Positions 1 through 13,316 are shown, numbered from the stretch's first letter. The stretch is DNA of 64,000 bases from Epichloe hybrida (GCA_019022495.1 JAFEKR010000053.1:124001-188000); one strand, 5' to 3'. Notes: generated by a model from the sequence alone, not told the origin. Translations and numbers: made by a program.

Positions 1-1314
1 TCTTTATATAGCCTAAAACAGAGCTTAAGGGAGTGGTAATAAGCACTAATTGCAGTGCTAAAGTCCCTAGGATTTAGCCCTCTAATTTCTAACCTAGCTA
101 TATTCTATAATTTCTCCACTAAAACCTTTATTATCACGTATGTGGATAATTGTCTTCTAATTAGACCGGATTTACGTTATATCTAAAGACTTAAAAAGGA
201 ACTTTATAAAGTCTATCTAATAGAAGATAGGGGGCCGGCTGAATTCTTCTTAGGGGTTTAAATCGTACGAGATAGACCTAATAGGGTCCTGAAAATTCAT
301 TAATCTTAGTATATCTCAGAGGCTTTAAATCAATTTAATATGCTAGATAGTAAGCCTATTAGCATACCTCTTCAGCTAGGCGTTTTAGCTACGCAGACCA
401 CTAAGCTTTTAATAGCTAGCGAAATCAAGCTCTATTAGTGCATTATAGGGACTATAATGTACCTAATGTTGCTTACAAGGCCGGACGTGGCCTTTACACT
501 TTAGTGGCTATCTACAGCACTAGCTAGGCCCTATATAGAGCACCTAAAAGCAGCTAAAAACCTGCTTAGGTACCTATTAGGGACTAAATTCCTTGCTATA
601 ATTTATAGGGGAGACCCTAAAGGTATAGCTAGCAAAAGCCTAATAGGTTATTGTGATAGTGATTTTGCAGGGGATAAAAAGACCTCTAAATTAACCTACG
701 CTTATCTATTCAAGCTAGCTAGCGGACCTATTAGCTAGAAATCAAAGAAAGCTAGTACAATAGCTTTATTAACATTAGAAGCTAAAGCTAACGCTATCTG
801 CGAGACCTTCCGGGAGCTACAGTGGCTTTAGGGCTTATTTAAAGAGCTAAAAACCCCTATTTCTCCCCCTATCTAGATATATTACGATAATTAAGGCGCT
901 ATAACCACTGCCTATAACCCTGCCTTACATAGCCGTACAAAGCATACCTTGCTAAAGTTTAACTATATTAGGTAACAGGTTTTAGAGGGTTTAGCTAAGA
1001 TTGAATATCTAGATACGAAGTCAATGCCTGCAGATAGCCTAACGAAACCGTTATCTAGGCCTCTTCATCAGGCTTTTATTAGGCTCTTAGGGCTTGATAA
1101 TCACTAAAAACTAACAACTAAATCCCTTCAATAGGGAACTAAAAACAACGCTAAAAAGGGAGCTATATTTAACAATAGCTAGGAATTTAAAAGGGGGTCT
1201 TTTATCTTTTCCTGTTTTTCCCTTTTATCTATTTTTATCTAAAAAGTTCTTATTTACCCTATATCACTTTGTACGCTTTTAATTAGCTTATACGTAATTC
1301 TTTTGTAAAGGGGG
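1..1314 (+). pseudogene. copia-1: 3' part of Ty1/copia pol (RT C-terminus and RNase H), RIP-inactivated
   Basis: The + strand translates, with scattered stops, into the end of a Ty1/copia polyprotein. The window opens at the conserved SLYSLKQ motif of the reverse transcriptase. The catalytic YVDD box reads YVDN at about 138-149. The KFFLGV-type motif is near 240-260 and an RNase H domain runs to about 1107, with DSDFAGDKK near 655-675 and the terminal DSLTKPL motif near 1030-1050. It is nearly identical to 54470-55590 in copia-2. Stops fall at former Gln/Trp codons and the D-to-N change is a TpG-to-TpA change, both expected from RIP. A purine tract (about 1307-1314) precedes the LTR. Gag, integrase and the 5' LTR lie outside the window. 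Certain as copia, certainly non-coding. Confidence 0.93.
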
Positions 1315-2130
1315 TGTTAAAAATAAGACCTATTTTTAGCCTTTTCTAGTTAAAGGACCTTTCTATTACTAGCTTACATTGCAAGCCTAATAGCTGCACT
1401 GTAGCTGTTAACGGTTGCAAAGGTGGCTGTTAATGGCTACGTCATAGCTATTAATAGCTATGACTAACCGTGTAAATGACTAATCTAAATCAATTATTAA
1501 TTATGGATTATTCAATTGCGTTATAGCTATAAGCGTAGCCACAACCGCAGCGCCACTAGTAATTAGGTAAGCTAGGGTGACGTAAGCAGGTTACCCTATA
1601 GCTATTTTTAACAGCGATTTTCTCTTAACTAGAGGTTATACAAAAGTCTTGCATATAGCAAATTAAAGCTAGAAGATAGGGCTTTTATTTTATATAGGAA
1701 TATTTTTTAGACTAAAATTTAGTGCATATGGGTTGCTAGTTTGTATGGTGGTGAGTCGATTTTTTAGATTTTACATATAAATGAATTTTACGGAAAATAA
1801 AAAGTGGCCTATAAGACCTCTTTAGCAGTCCGGATCCACCGATATAGTTAGTGGGTATATAAGAGGAAGAAGATCTTTTTAATCTAGCTAGATAGCTAGG
1901 CCTCTCAATCCAACAGCCGCATTGCCCGTACAACGTCACTAAAATCAATTCTATTGGTATACAAGATATCGTAAAAGTCATCTAGATTGAATTCAATTAG
2001 TTAATAACTGCCGAAACCTTCCGTTGCGTTGCGTTAAATATTTAACGTGGTGGCTCTATTGGTCCCCGACCGTAGAAGCTACACTTGTACAGCTGTTGCC
2101 AGTCGGCAACTAGCTCCCTACATTTCAAGA
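1315..2130 (+). repeat. copia-1 3' LTR
   Basis: Begins TGTTAAAAATAAG directly after the polypurine tract and ends near TTTCAAGA. It matches both LTRs of copia-2 (49526-50346 and 55782-56598) over its full length of about 816 bp. An 81-codon reading frame on the minus strand inside all three LTRs is not supported as a gene: it is repeat sequence and changes between copies. Gypsy-B sequence follows without a break, so copia-1 probably inserted into gypsy-B. Confidence 0.9.
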
Positions 2131-5064
2131 ACTAATACTATTATAATAAATATAACTAGTCTTAAAGTTATCTCTTTTATTAGCGCTAGCCCTTTAGCTA
2201 GCTATAGTATAGCTTACTTTATATAGTAAGCTATAAGTATTTTATTCTAATAGAACTAATAAGTTATTAGTAAACTAACTATAATAAATAAAGAGATATA
2301 TAAGTAATTTACTACGCTTCTCTAAGCTTTAATACCTTATTACTAGGATAAAATCTAGTAATATATTTAAATTACTAGGTTAAGTAATAAATCTCCTTCT
2401 TATTACTACTAGTAACTTTCTTGCTTTCTCTTTATAATAAGTCTAACTTATAATTATATTCCTAAAGCCTTAGAAGCTAGCTATTCCCTAGCTAGAAATA
2501 ATGCTTCTCCCTCCCTTAGTTATCCTTCTTTTACTTACTACTCTCTTACTAGGTCTCCTCTTATACTCTCTCCTATATATACTCCTTATACTAACCCTAT
2601 TTATACTATCTAGGTCTTAGGTTATACCTAAGGTAAATAAGGTAAATAACTTATTATACTATAACTATTACCTAGTAATAATAATACTATAGCTATAGTA
2701 GTAGTAGTATAACTCTAAATAGAGGTAGTGTACCTTTATTTATTTTCTTCTAGTAATTTAAGTAATAACTTAATAGATAATTATCCTTATTAAGTAATAG
2801 TAGTAAAATATAGTAGTTTAGTACCTTAGGTGCTTATAGAAGTCTTTATAAGTATATATATCTTTTAAAACTAATTTAGTTTATTATTATATTATATATC
2901 TGCTTATTTTACCTTAAACTTATTAAGGGCTTATATTTTATACTATATTCTCTAATAGTTCTTATATAGGCTATATATAACTTACTTACTTAATAAGGAT
3001 ATTATATCTTTTACCTTAGCTTAAGGTATTTTAAGCCACTAGGATTTGCTTAACCTAATATTCCTTAATAAGTTTATTATTACCCTTTATAAGAAGTTAT
3101 TTTAGTCTTAGATAAAAGTCCTAGAGATTTTAACTAAGGAGAGAGTTCTTTATAGCGTATTTAATAAGGTTTATATAGAATACTAAGTAAATACCTCTTA
3201 GGATATTAAGCTATACTATAAGTAATATTAGGACTTTTATAACTATATACTTTACTATTACTTAATTAAGTTTTTATAAGAGGTAGTTAGTTTTTATATT
3301 TTTAAGTAAAAGCTATACCTTATCTTTAACTTAAAACTATTTTACTAGCTAATATAAAGTAAATATAGTGTCTTATTACCTTTATTATATATAGGCTATT
3401 ATAGCTTATACTAGATAAGTACCCTTCTAAAGGTACTTAAGAAACTATATTACTTGCCTCTTTAGTGTTATTATAAAAGTAAATATATCTAGTAATACCT
3501 AGACTAGCTCTAGGTTATAGCTATATAGTAGCTTATTTAGGCTAACTTCTATTATAAAAGATAGCCTATTATTAATTATAAGCTAGTAAGTAACTAGATA
3601 TTCTAGCTAGTTAAACTATAAGAAAGAGACTATAATATATAGTATTACCTATACCTCTTAGTTTACTTACTTTATATTACTATTAGTTTATAGGTAGTAT
3701 AATGTAAAAAGTAACTAATTAATCCTAACTAAGGAGCATAATATTATCTAAAACTTTCCTAACTAATCTAAACTATAATCCATAATAATTAATTAAGGAA
3801 ACCCCCTAAACTACTACTAAACTATTTTAAACCTCTTTATATATTCCTTAGCTTTTATAGAAATTATAGCCTTAAGCTAAATAAATTTAAAGAGTTAATT
3901 TATAATAACTATTAGGTATTATAGCTTTTCTAGGGATAGTGCTAGTAAGTTTATTATAAAGTTAATAGAGATTTATAACTAAAACTAGTTAAGGATAGGT
4001 AAAGGCTTTAGTAAGCCCTAGTATTATTAATAGCTCTTATAATTACTATAGTAGTAATAGTTATAAATAAACCTAGTAATATCTTATAATATCCTATTCT
4101 AGTAAAACTACTATTATAAGATTTAAAATATGGTGCTATAGCCTAGGTGCCTTACTACTAGTAAATTATAGTATTACTATATTAGGGTTATTATAAGAGG
4201 CTTCTATACTAGGACTTAGGTATAGCCCCTAAACTAGAGTGCCTTATAAGCGCTTATAGAATAATTTATTACTTACTCTCTTATAAGTGCCTTAATAGAA
4301 AACCTCTAGGCCCCTTCCTAGATAGCCCTTAATTAAATACTATATATAGGGTTAGAGATAATAGCCTAGTCCTATAAGGTCTAAAGGTATTTAGTAGTAA
4401 AAAGAACCTTGCTAGCTAGTAGTAACACTATACTACTATTATCTTACTATTTATCTAGTATTAGTAAGAGCTATATAATAGTAATAAGTTATAGAATATA
4501 TCCTATTCTAGAGATTACCCTTTCCTAGTCTTACTCCCTTTAAGAAAGAGCATTAAGCTACTACGCTTATATACTAGGTTTATACTAAAGGTAAAATTAA
4601 ATAATATAAGTATATTTACCTATTAAGCTTATTACTCTAATATTAACTAAGGAGTTATAAAGTACTCTAGGTTTTTATAGTTTATATAGATTATAAATAA
4701 ACTAGAAACGCCCTATAGCTTAGCTAACTATACCTTAAGGTATAAGATAATAGCTAATAATTCCTTATTATAAATTATATAGTTCTTTAATAAGGTTATA
4801 AGGCTAGTAAAGTAATAAGTAACTAGGTATATAATACTATCCTAGCCTTGCTAGGAAAGGCATTCTCTAATAGCTATTTCTAAATAATTAGCTTTTACTA
4901 CTATAGGGAGATTTAGGTCCTATTATACTAGTACTAGGTATGTAATAAAGGTGTCTTTTAGCTTATTAAAGGTATTATTCTCTTTAGGTCCTTATTAAAA
5001 AGGGATATTTCTCTTAGTTAATTATATTAGTAATACTACTAGTTCTAAAAAGTTACTAATAAAG
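2131..5064 (-). pseudogene. gypsy-B, 3' half: RNase H and integrase remnant
   Basis: The minus strand keeps the skeleton of a Ty3/gypsy polyprotein downstream of the reverse transcriptase. At 5064-4880 a degenerate FISNF...LTKRNIPF...FNKLKDTF segment matches the RT/RNase H connection (usual form FYRRFI..FS.IA.PLT.L...F.W). At about 4020-3850 a segment LLKPLPI...ISINFI...VIIN.LFKFI is the start of the integrase core (usual form LLQPLPIP..W..ISMDFI...VVVDRLSK), with the first catalytic Asp changed to Asn. Stops are frequent. The 5' half continues at 15000; GA1 split the element with a TAAAG duplication. Below about 2900 no coding motif can be read. A weak palindrome near 2615-2635 resembles the LTR edge at 17993-18026, so a 3' LTR may occupy part of 2131-2640; this is uncertain. 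Confidence 0.75.
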
Positions 5065-5334
5065 TGTCACGGCTTGCACTAAAAGGTTAAGAACGAAGTA
5101 ATGGCTAAGACTATCGCAGTCGCTGCTAGATAGATGCTAGCTAGGGGCGGGTGCGTGAAGGTTTTAATCTCTAACTTAGCACTAATAATATACGTAGTCT
5201 TTAATAAATACCTTACTTTATAAGCACATAGCTATCTTATAGCTAGCTAGCCTCTTTATTATTTATATAGCCTAAAGGTTCTCTAAAGACTTACTTTAAT
5301 AAATATCCTATCTTTAACCTTTACGCTCCTAATA
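5065..5334 (-). repeat. GA1 3' LTR
   Basis: A 270-bp LTR starting TGTCACGGCTTGCAC on the + strand. Its far end, CTCCTAATA, corresponds to CTCCTGACA in less mutated copies. The first 100 bases keep CpG and TpG sites and look less damaged than the element interior. Confidence 0.92.
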
Positions 5335-7560
5335 TAATACTCCCCTTATATATAATTAACCTTAATTATAAAATAAGCTACTTACTTAGGGCGTGGTTAT
5401 TATATTAGAGCTTTATAAGGAAAATAAGATAAGGCACCTTATATCTAGACATATAGGTAAACAAAAAGAAATAATAATAATAATACTACTAATTAAAAAC
5501 AACCCTTTATTATAGTTAGTAATATTCTAATAGTAACCCTTATGTAGCTTTACTATAGTAAAACAAATGTTATTACCTATTACATAGCTAGAAAAACAAT
5601 ATAGATAACCCGTGTTAATTTTTATAATTAGTTAAATAAATAAGGTACCTAATGCTAGGGTTCTAAATAGTCTAACTAGAGGGCTTGTGTTATGGTTACT
5701 ATAAGCTTATAGCTATTAGGCATATGTGTGTTTAGTAGTGCTAATAGTTATTATTATAATTTATAAATCACCTATACACAGTGCGTTAGATTACTTAAGG
5801 GGTCTAGGGTTAATATAAAAGAGACTAATTTTCCTTCCCTTTTACACTCTTCCTTTCTTTTATAATATCCCTTAACCTTATAAGTTACCCTTACTAGCTA
5901 AGTAGTAGCTCTCTTACTACTATTACTTAGTAGTTACTAACCTCTTTTAGTCCCTGATTATTATTATTATCTGTCCTTATTTTTCTTAGTTTCTTGCCCT
6001 TGTCTAGCTTATGAGTTTGTACTCTTATTAGCATGACTTCCCTGTCTAGTCTGTTATGGCTAACTCGTAGCTAGTCCATTATAAAAGCGAAGAAAAAGCT
6101 GCAGAATGCTATCCTAGTTCACAAAAATTCCGATAAGCGTGGTTACATCCGCCGCGCTTAAATGTCTGCTAATATTACTTATAAGGCAAAATATAATAAA
6201 TACACTGTAATAGCGTTACTAAGTAATACTATAAATCTAGAGACTTAGATTAATATTTTAAACTCTCTTTGCTTTATAGCTTAGAATATCCTAAAGGTAA
6301 GCTTTCTTAATATATATAGCTAATGCTTAACTAACTTACTAGTAGTTTATACTAAATGCTATTAATTTACTTAAATATATTAGTCCTATTAAGCTCCCTA
6401 GTATACTTTAAGTCTATATATAGCTAACTTATAGCTAGTTTACTATATCTAAGTCTTATGCTTAAACTTTACTTTTATTAACACCTTAAGAAAATTTATT
6501 AACTAAGAAATATCCTATAAAGTCTCCTAGGAAGTTTACTCTAAAGTAAACTTCTTCTAAAATCTTATTATAAGTTTATTATATTCTTATAGTGTCTTTA
6601 TTACTAACTTACTACTAGTAAAATAACTTTAAAGAAAATTCTATATATACGCTATTATTAGTAAGTAATAATATAAAATATCCTCCTAAAAAACAGCACT
6701 TATAAGATTCTAGGATACCTTATTAATAAAAAAACCTTCCTAGCTAAATATAATAAATCTTTAAGTATAACTTCTTTACTTACTTATTACTTCTTTATAG
6801 CTAATATTTAATAAGCTATTTAATAAAATATACTTATTACTTCTAAAATAATAAAAACTATATTATAGTATATCTCTCTTAACTAGAATTTACCTAGTTA
6901 ATACTAATATACTACTAGACTTTAGCTTAAATTATATAGCTTTATAATAAGCTATTTAAACTTATTAAAGCTACTTCTAATAGTAGCTATTACTATTAAA
7001 ATAAAGTAAGTATAATCCTATTTCCTAGACACTAGATTACTACTAACTTACTACTAGCCTATTATAAAAGTAAAGAAAAAGCTATAAAATACTATTCTAG
7101 TTTATAAAAATTCTAATAAGTATAGTTATATTTACTATACTTAAATATTTACTAATATTACTTATAAGGTAAAATATAATAAACACACTATAATAGCATT
7201 ACTAAGTAATACTATAAATCTAAAGACTTAGATTAATATTTTAAACTCTCTTTACTTTATAGCTTAAAATATCCTAAAGGTAAGCTTTCTTAATATATAT
7301 AGCTAATACTTAACTAACTTACTAGTAGTTTACACTAAATACTATTAATTTACCTAAATATATTAGTTTTATTAAGCTTCTTAGTATACTTTAAGTCTAT
7401 ATATATAAAGAGAGGGATTTTAATAATAAAGATACTTCTAAGGCCTCTTTCTCTATAGCTTCTATAGCTATTACTAATAATAAGGGACTAGTAGTCTTAG
7501 GGGCTAACTCTAATATAAAGAGATAGGTACTTAGTAGCTATATAATAGATTATTTAAGTT
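5335..7560 (-). other. GA1 long region between integrase and 3' LTR
   Basis: About 2.2 kb separate the end of the recognisable integrase module from the 3' LTR. The same region is present in GA4 (40567-42430), GA2 (about 24090-25951) and in part in GA3, so it belongs to the family. I recognise no protein domain. On the minus strand a stretch near 6160-6070 reads about 30 codons with one stop, which hints at a further frame downstream of pol, but this is weak. Bases 5930-6180 are clearly less RIP-mutated than their surroundings. Confidence 0.55.
6075..6422. mobile_element. 348-bp insert in GA1 with 16-bp flanking direct repeats
   Basis: The insert is flanked by GCTAACTCGTAGCTAG (6059-6074) and GCTAACTTATAGCTAG (6423-6438), which differ only by RIP-type transitions. 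GA4 has a single copy of this 16-mer at 41293-41308 with no insert, an empty site. The insert itself is a second copy of a segment that every gypsy-A copy carries further along (7058-7403 in GA1, about 41915-42258 in GA4). It is therefore a secondary insertion of a piece of the gypsy-A sequence, or of a small element already embedded in it. It is less mutated than the resident copy. No RNA polymerase III promoter boxes are convincing. Confidence 0.7.
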
Positions 7561-7899
7561 ATCTAAGTAAATTAACTTTATTTTCTAATATCTTTAGTAT
7601 ATTAAGTTATAAAATATAACTACCTTATATTAACTTTATTACTTAGCTATTACTTATAGTTATTAATAATTTCTCTAGTAATAAAATCCCTTTTTAATAC
7701 CTAAGAATTCTTTAAAGCATTATAGCTCTTTTATTTAACTAGATATTTATAATACCTTTTATTATAGTAATATAAAATAATTCTCTTAACTTTAAACTCT
7801 TATTTATTATCTTTAATAGTATCTTATAGTAAGGGTATATCTTTTATATTAATTAAGTTCTCTTTAAAAGGTTTAAGACTAGTAATATTAAATATATTA

Positions 7900-10800
7900 T
7901 ATAATTAAGTCCTAGGTAGTAATTTTAATTAATATACTAATTTATAACTTCTAATTACCTTTTTAATTTTATAGGGGCCTAAATACTTTATAGCTAGCTT
8001 CTTACTAGGGTGTCTTAGGTTAATGTTTTTTATTAATAATAAAATATAGTTACTAACTTTAAACCTTATTAGAATTCTTTTCTAGTTATAATATTTTTTA
8101 TACTAAGTCTATAAGTTACTTAAAAGTTACTTAATTATAGTATGCTTCTTTTTTAGTGCTAAAATCCTACTTTTAGCTTAATTATTTACTAAAGGGATAT
8201 TTACTATTACTTACTATAGACCTTTAGGATTATAACCTTATAACACCTTTACTAGTGTATAGCTATGCGTTAAGTAATTGCTTATATTATATGTAAATTA
8301 CGCTATTAATAGGTTATTTACTTAATTAGTCTATTTAGTATAAGTAAAAGCCCTTAAATAATATTCTAAGACCTAGTTTAAATATTTTATTTAACTATCT
8401 ATCTAGGGGTAAAAAGCAGTGCTAAGTAGCTGCTTTATTATAAGAAGATAATAAAAAGTTATTTAGAAACCACTAGTAAATATAAAACCTTAGTCTATTA
8501 TAATACCTTCTAGGGCTCTATAGTCTCTAAAAATATATTCTAAGAATATAGTTACTAGCCTATTGCTAGTTAGTTACATTAAAATAAGAATATAAATACT
8601 ATATTTCGTAAAATAGTTAATAATAACTAAAATTACATTATAGGTTTAATTTAAATCTTTTACTAGTAAAAGTCTAGTAATAAAATCCATTAATAATTCT
8701 TAAAAAGGGTAATTAAGCACTAGTAATATAGCTAGCTTACTATATAGTTTATAATGCCTTAATTTTAAAGTCTAATAATTTATATAAGTACTAATATATA
8801 CCTTTATATCTTTCTTTATTATTAGCTAATAATATTAGTTTATAATCTAATAAAGAGTTTTACTTACTCCTTAGTGCTTAGTAATAGGGTTATTATAAGT
8901 TAGTAATAAAATTTCTTTTCTTATACCTAGAGAAATAAAAATATAATTCTTAAATATTAATAGCTTAGAGAGTCTAATTAACTATATTTAGGATATAACT
9001 AGATTACTGCTTTTAAGTAACTTTAATTAAGCTATAGTAAAGTTATTGCCTTACTATGCTTTATATAATAAAACTTAAATTAAGGGTTTTAATTCTAAGC
9101 TTTTTTCTAGAAAGTTAGAGTTAAACTTAAAAGAGGTTCTTTAAATAAATTAGATCCTAGCTATAATATCTCTATAAGTAATTAGTTTAATAGATATTTC
9201 TAGTCTTATAGGGATATAAATAAGTGATGTTTTTAAGGGGTGACCTTGCTACTTACTAGTAATAACCTATGCTAGTCTATCCCTATTAGAAATAGCTAGT
9301 CTAATAGGAAAATTAAAATAATTAAGCAATAAATAATGCATACGCTAGGTACTAATAATATTACTATAGCTAGCTTATTACTTATTAATAGAAGTATAAA
9401 AAGTATTAAATAACCTTACTAATATAACTCTTCTAAGGTTATCTAGATTATTAGGTTCTTTAGGAATACAGTTAAGTTATGATTTTTTAAAACCCTAGAT
9501 ATTAGTAGTATTATCATAGTGTTATTATAACTAACTATTAGTTACATTAAGTGACGTTTTTATAGAGCCTATAGCATTAATAATATTACTATAGTATTCC
9601 TATCTCTTAGTATTTATAAATTTAGATAAAAAGGTAAGAAGTTATGTAATTACTACTTTCTCTTTCCTTACCTTACTTATAAAATCTAGTTTTCTTAAAA
9701 GTAAGTTAGTAAGATTTAATTTCCTTATATAATATATAATCTTAAAATCAAAAGAATAAAGCTTATTAAGCGTAGTTACTTACCTACTAGTAAGCTTAGG
9801 CTTTATAGTAAGGTACTTATAGTTTAAATAATCTATAATAACTTTAATTATATAAGCCAAATAAGCAAGATAGTGTCTCTATATGTAAAAAGCCTTTTAA
9901 ATAGCTAATAATTTGCTATTAGGTATTAAATATTATAATTTAGTATTAGTTATCTTTCTTAACATAAACGTAACTAGGTGCTAGTAACCTAGCACTAATA
10001 TTATAAGTATAGCCCTAATTATATATCTAAATATATCTATCTTTACTCTAAGATACATAAGTAGGTTAAAATGCACTAAAATTAGCGCTTCCTAAAATCT
10101 TTATTAAAGCTCTTTAAATACTACTAGCTTACAGGGTTCTAGTTTAAACGTTACTAGTTAATTCCCTCTAAGGTAATCTATTAATAGAATAATAACTTTA
10201 CTATACTATTTAATAAAATAGTAGTAAAATCTAGTAAAACTAAGAAATAACTAAATATTAAAAACGCTATGTAGTATTAGCTAGGTTATAATTACTTTAA
10301 CTCTTACTAAGTCTATTATAATACCTTTCTTTAATATCTTAAAGCCTAAAAATTTAACTTCCTTAACTAAAAATTAACACTTCTTAAGGTTAATAAAAAG
10401 ACTTACCTCTCTAAACCTATATAAAACTTATTTAATATGCTTTATATAATCTTTAACCTTATTACTATATATTAGTATATTATCTAGATAGATAATATAA
10501 GTCTTATTAATAAGTCCTTTAAGAGTATTATTAATATACTCCTAAAAAGTCACTAGTGTGTTAACTAGTTTAAATAGCATTACTAGATATTTAAAGTGGC
10601 TATATTAATAATAAAACGCTATTTTTTACTTATTACCTAAGCGAATATATAGCTAGTAGTATGTATCTTTTAAATCTAGGACTATAAAAATAACTATACT
10701 TACTAATTAATTAAGAATTTTAGTAATAAGGGGTAAAGGGGCCTTATTCTTAATTATAATCTTATTTAGGCCCCTATAATTCATATAAAGCCTTAATTTC

Positions 10801-11600
10801 CCTCCTTTCTTTAGAATAAACAAAATTAGGGCTTTAGCTAGGCTAACTAATCTTTTAATTTACCCTTTAAGCTACGCACTTATAAGGTACTCTCTAAGAA
10901 CCTCTAGCTCCCTTTTTACTAAATTATATATAGGCCCCTAAGGTAGTGTTTTCCCTTCTTCTAATTTAATTATATAAGTATAACCTCTTAGTTTAAGAAG
11001 CTTACTTACTAACTCTTTAGAAAAAATATCTATAAACTCCTTATATTCTTCTAGGATTATTAGTGTAAGGCGCTTAGTGCTTTTATCCTAATTTAATATA
11101 GCTTCTTTACTACTTACGTTTTCTAAAATTAGTATAACTATAATACCTTTACTTTTTTACTATAAATAAGTATACTTAAGGATTTATATAGTTACTTTAC
11201 TATTTATTTATATATTTATTATTACTAAGTCCTTTAATTAGCCTTTTCCTTTTTAATTTTTAATTTTTAGAATACTTAGCTTAATCTTTATTACTTCTAA
11301 TAATAAAGTAACTACTACTATTTTTTTCTTTTTATATACTTACTACTTACTATAAGTAAAGGAAAGATATTCTATTATTACTAGATATCTCTAGTATTTA
11401 TACTCCTAATATATAATTATAGGTAAATACTCTTTAATCTAGTCTATACCTAGAATTATCCCTTTACCTATATTAGTAATAAAGTAACTAACTTAGTAAA
11501 CCTTTACAAACCTTATACTATCTTTTATCTTAACTAATTTTTTTAGAATTCCTTAATATAAAATTACTTTTTTACTTACACTCTTTAATATCCTATTTAA
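7900..11600 (-). pseudogene. GA1 pol remnant: RT, RNase H, integrase
   Basis: Read on the minus strand. RT: a YRGLNKI...PLPLI motif near 10800-10730, VLDLKDTYY (usual LDLKDAYH) near 10690-10670, FKYLVMLFKLVN (usual FEYLVMPFGLTN) near 10590-10560, and YLDNILIYS, the YxDD box with one D-to-N change, near 10495-10470. RNase H occupies about 10150-9640. The integrase core includes EGIIID.GFIFTS, the second catalytic Asp region, near 8520-8470, followed by the LSTAFxP motif. The order RT, RNase H, integrase defines Ty3/gypsy. Many stops at former Gln/Trp codons rule out function. The same motifs, less damaged in places, occur in GA2 and GA4. Confidence 0.85.
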
Positions 11601-11614
11601 TTAGATTATATTTT

Positions 11615-13046
11615 CCTAATCCTTTTTTAATAATAATTTTAGATAAATTATTAAAGATTACATACCTATATTAAATAGCACTTATATAGCTAACTACTAG
11701 TTATCTTATTATAGAGATACTTATATTCTTATTCTATTATCTATAAGGTATTCTATAGTAAGATTATATTCCTAGGTCTATGCTAATTAAACTAGTATTA
11801 TATTAGAAAATATAGCTTTATTACTACTTTCTTTATACTTCTTAGTTATATACTTAGTACTTTTATAAGTAAAATAATCTAGTACTTAATAAGTTAGTAT
11901 AGTATACCTAGGCTTTTTATATTTATAGCACACTAGGGATAATCTTTTCCCTTAGTCTTTACTTTATTACTATGCCTTATCTATAGGTAATATAAAATAA
12001 GAGCATTACCTTTTTCTTTTAGAGTCCTAATCTTTTTTATTATTTTAGCCTAAACCTATTATAACCTTTGCTTTCTTACCTTAGCCTTATAGTTAGCTTT
12101 AAGTTATTAGGATCTCTTAACTAATTATTTACTTCCTTATAGTATTATTTAAGCTATTTAAAAAGATTATAATCCTTAGATATATAAGGATTTCTTTAGG
12201 TAACTTAGCTTTTACCTTATCCTAGGCTTATATAAAGGATTAAAATAATTAGCTATTCTTTTACCTAAGATTTAGTAGTAATCTTATTACTTCTAAGTAT
12301 CTTACACCTATATCTATTATTCTAGTTTTTAACTATTCTAGGAAATCTGCCTAGGTAATTAATAAATAATTTACGTGCTTATTCACAGCTATATAACGCA
12401 TTTACTATCACTTTACATCACTAGCTAGGCAGTTACTTATATACGCTACCTTAGTTATGTTATGCTTAAAGGTATAGTAGTCTAATTTAAATAGTATATC
12501 TAAGTTTACTAAGAAATTCTATAGGCTTTTATACATTTCCCCTTTATATATAGGCATTTTTATTTATGTTTTAATAAGACTACCTTACTATATAATTACT
12601 ACTATATTACTATAGACTATAAGTAAAATTATAGCTAATGTTTAAGGGGTAATTATAAGTCTAGATTAAGGGGTAATTATAGGACTAGTTTAAGGTCTAG
12701 CTAATCCTAGATTTGCCTTAAGCTCTCTAATTTACGCCTCTATCTATAAGACCTCTTATCTCCTCTAAAGGCAATATAGCTTAAATTATATAACCTTATA
12801 GCATTACTATAATGCCCTTTTTTCTTTAGTTATATTATCTATACCTTTACCTAAATTAGGATTAAGTAGCGTTTATTATACTCTATTATTTATAGTTTTA
12901 GATTATAGGGGTTCTTTATCTTCCTAATTATCTATAGCTTTATTATTATAAGGTACTAGTATGTTTCTTATAGATCTTTAGAGTATTAGCTATATAATAA
13001 TCTAGCTAATAGTTTATATCCTTAAAAAGGTTAAGAGAGATTAATT
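11615..13046 (-). pseudogene. GA1 gag remnant (inner copy)
   Basis: Minus-strand remnant of gag between the internal LTR and the protease/pol part. Near 11960-11915 it shows a decayed CCHC zinc knuckle: CYKYKKPRYT.LTY, where the Tyr and Arg positions are one TpG-to-TpA or similar transition from Cys, Gly and His. The knuckle is the nucleic-acid-binding motif of retrotransposon Gag. A 24-bp unit around 12645-12690 occurs twice here but once in the outer duplicate (14340-14370). Non-functional. Confidence 0.7.
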
Positions 13047-13316
13047 TATTATAGCTTATACTAAAAGGTTAAGAATAAAGTAATAGCTAAGACTATTATA
13101 GTTACTACTAGATAAATACTAGCTAGGGGTAGGTGTATTAAGGTTTTAATCTCTAACCTAGCACTAATAATATGCGTAGTCTTTAATAAATACCTTGCTT
13201 TATAAGCACGTGGCTATCTTATAGTTAGCTAGCCTCTTTGTTATCTGCATAGCCTAAAGGTTCTCCGAAGACCCGCTTTGATAAACATCCTATCTTTGAC
13301 CTCTGCGCTCCTAACA
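13047..13316 (-). repeat. GA1 internal LTR
   Basis: A 270-bp LTR in the same orientation as the outer pair, ending CTCCTAACA at 13316 and joined without any spacer to gag sequence homologous to position 11615. An LTR in the middle of an element is abnormal and marks the junction of the duplicated unit. Confidence 0.9.

Noticed and set aside
1736..1981. 81-codon minus-strand frame
   Set aside because: Lies inside the copia LTR; a similar frame occurs in the LTR at 56204-56449 with differing residues. Repeat sequence, no start context or domain.
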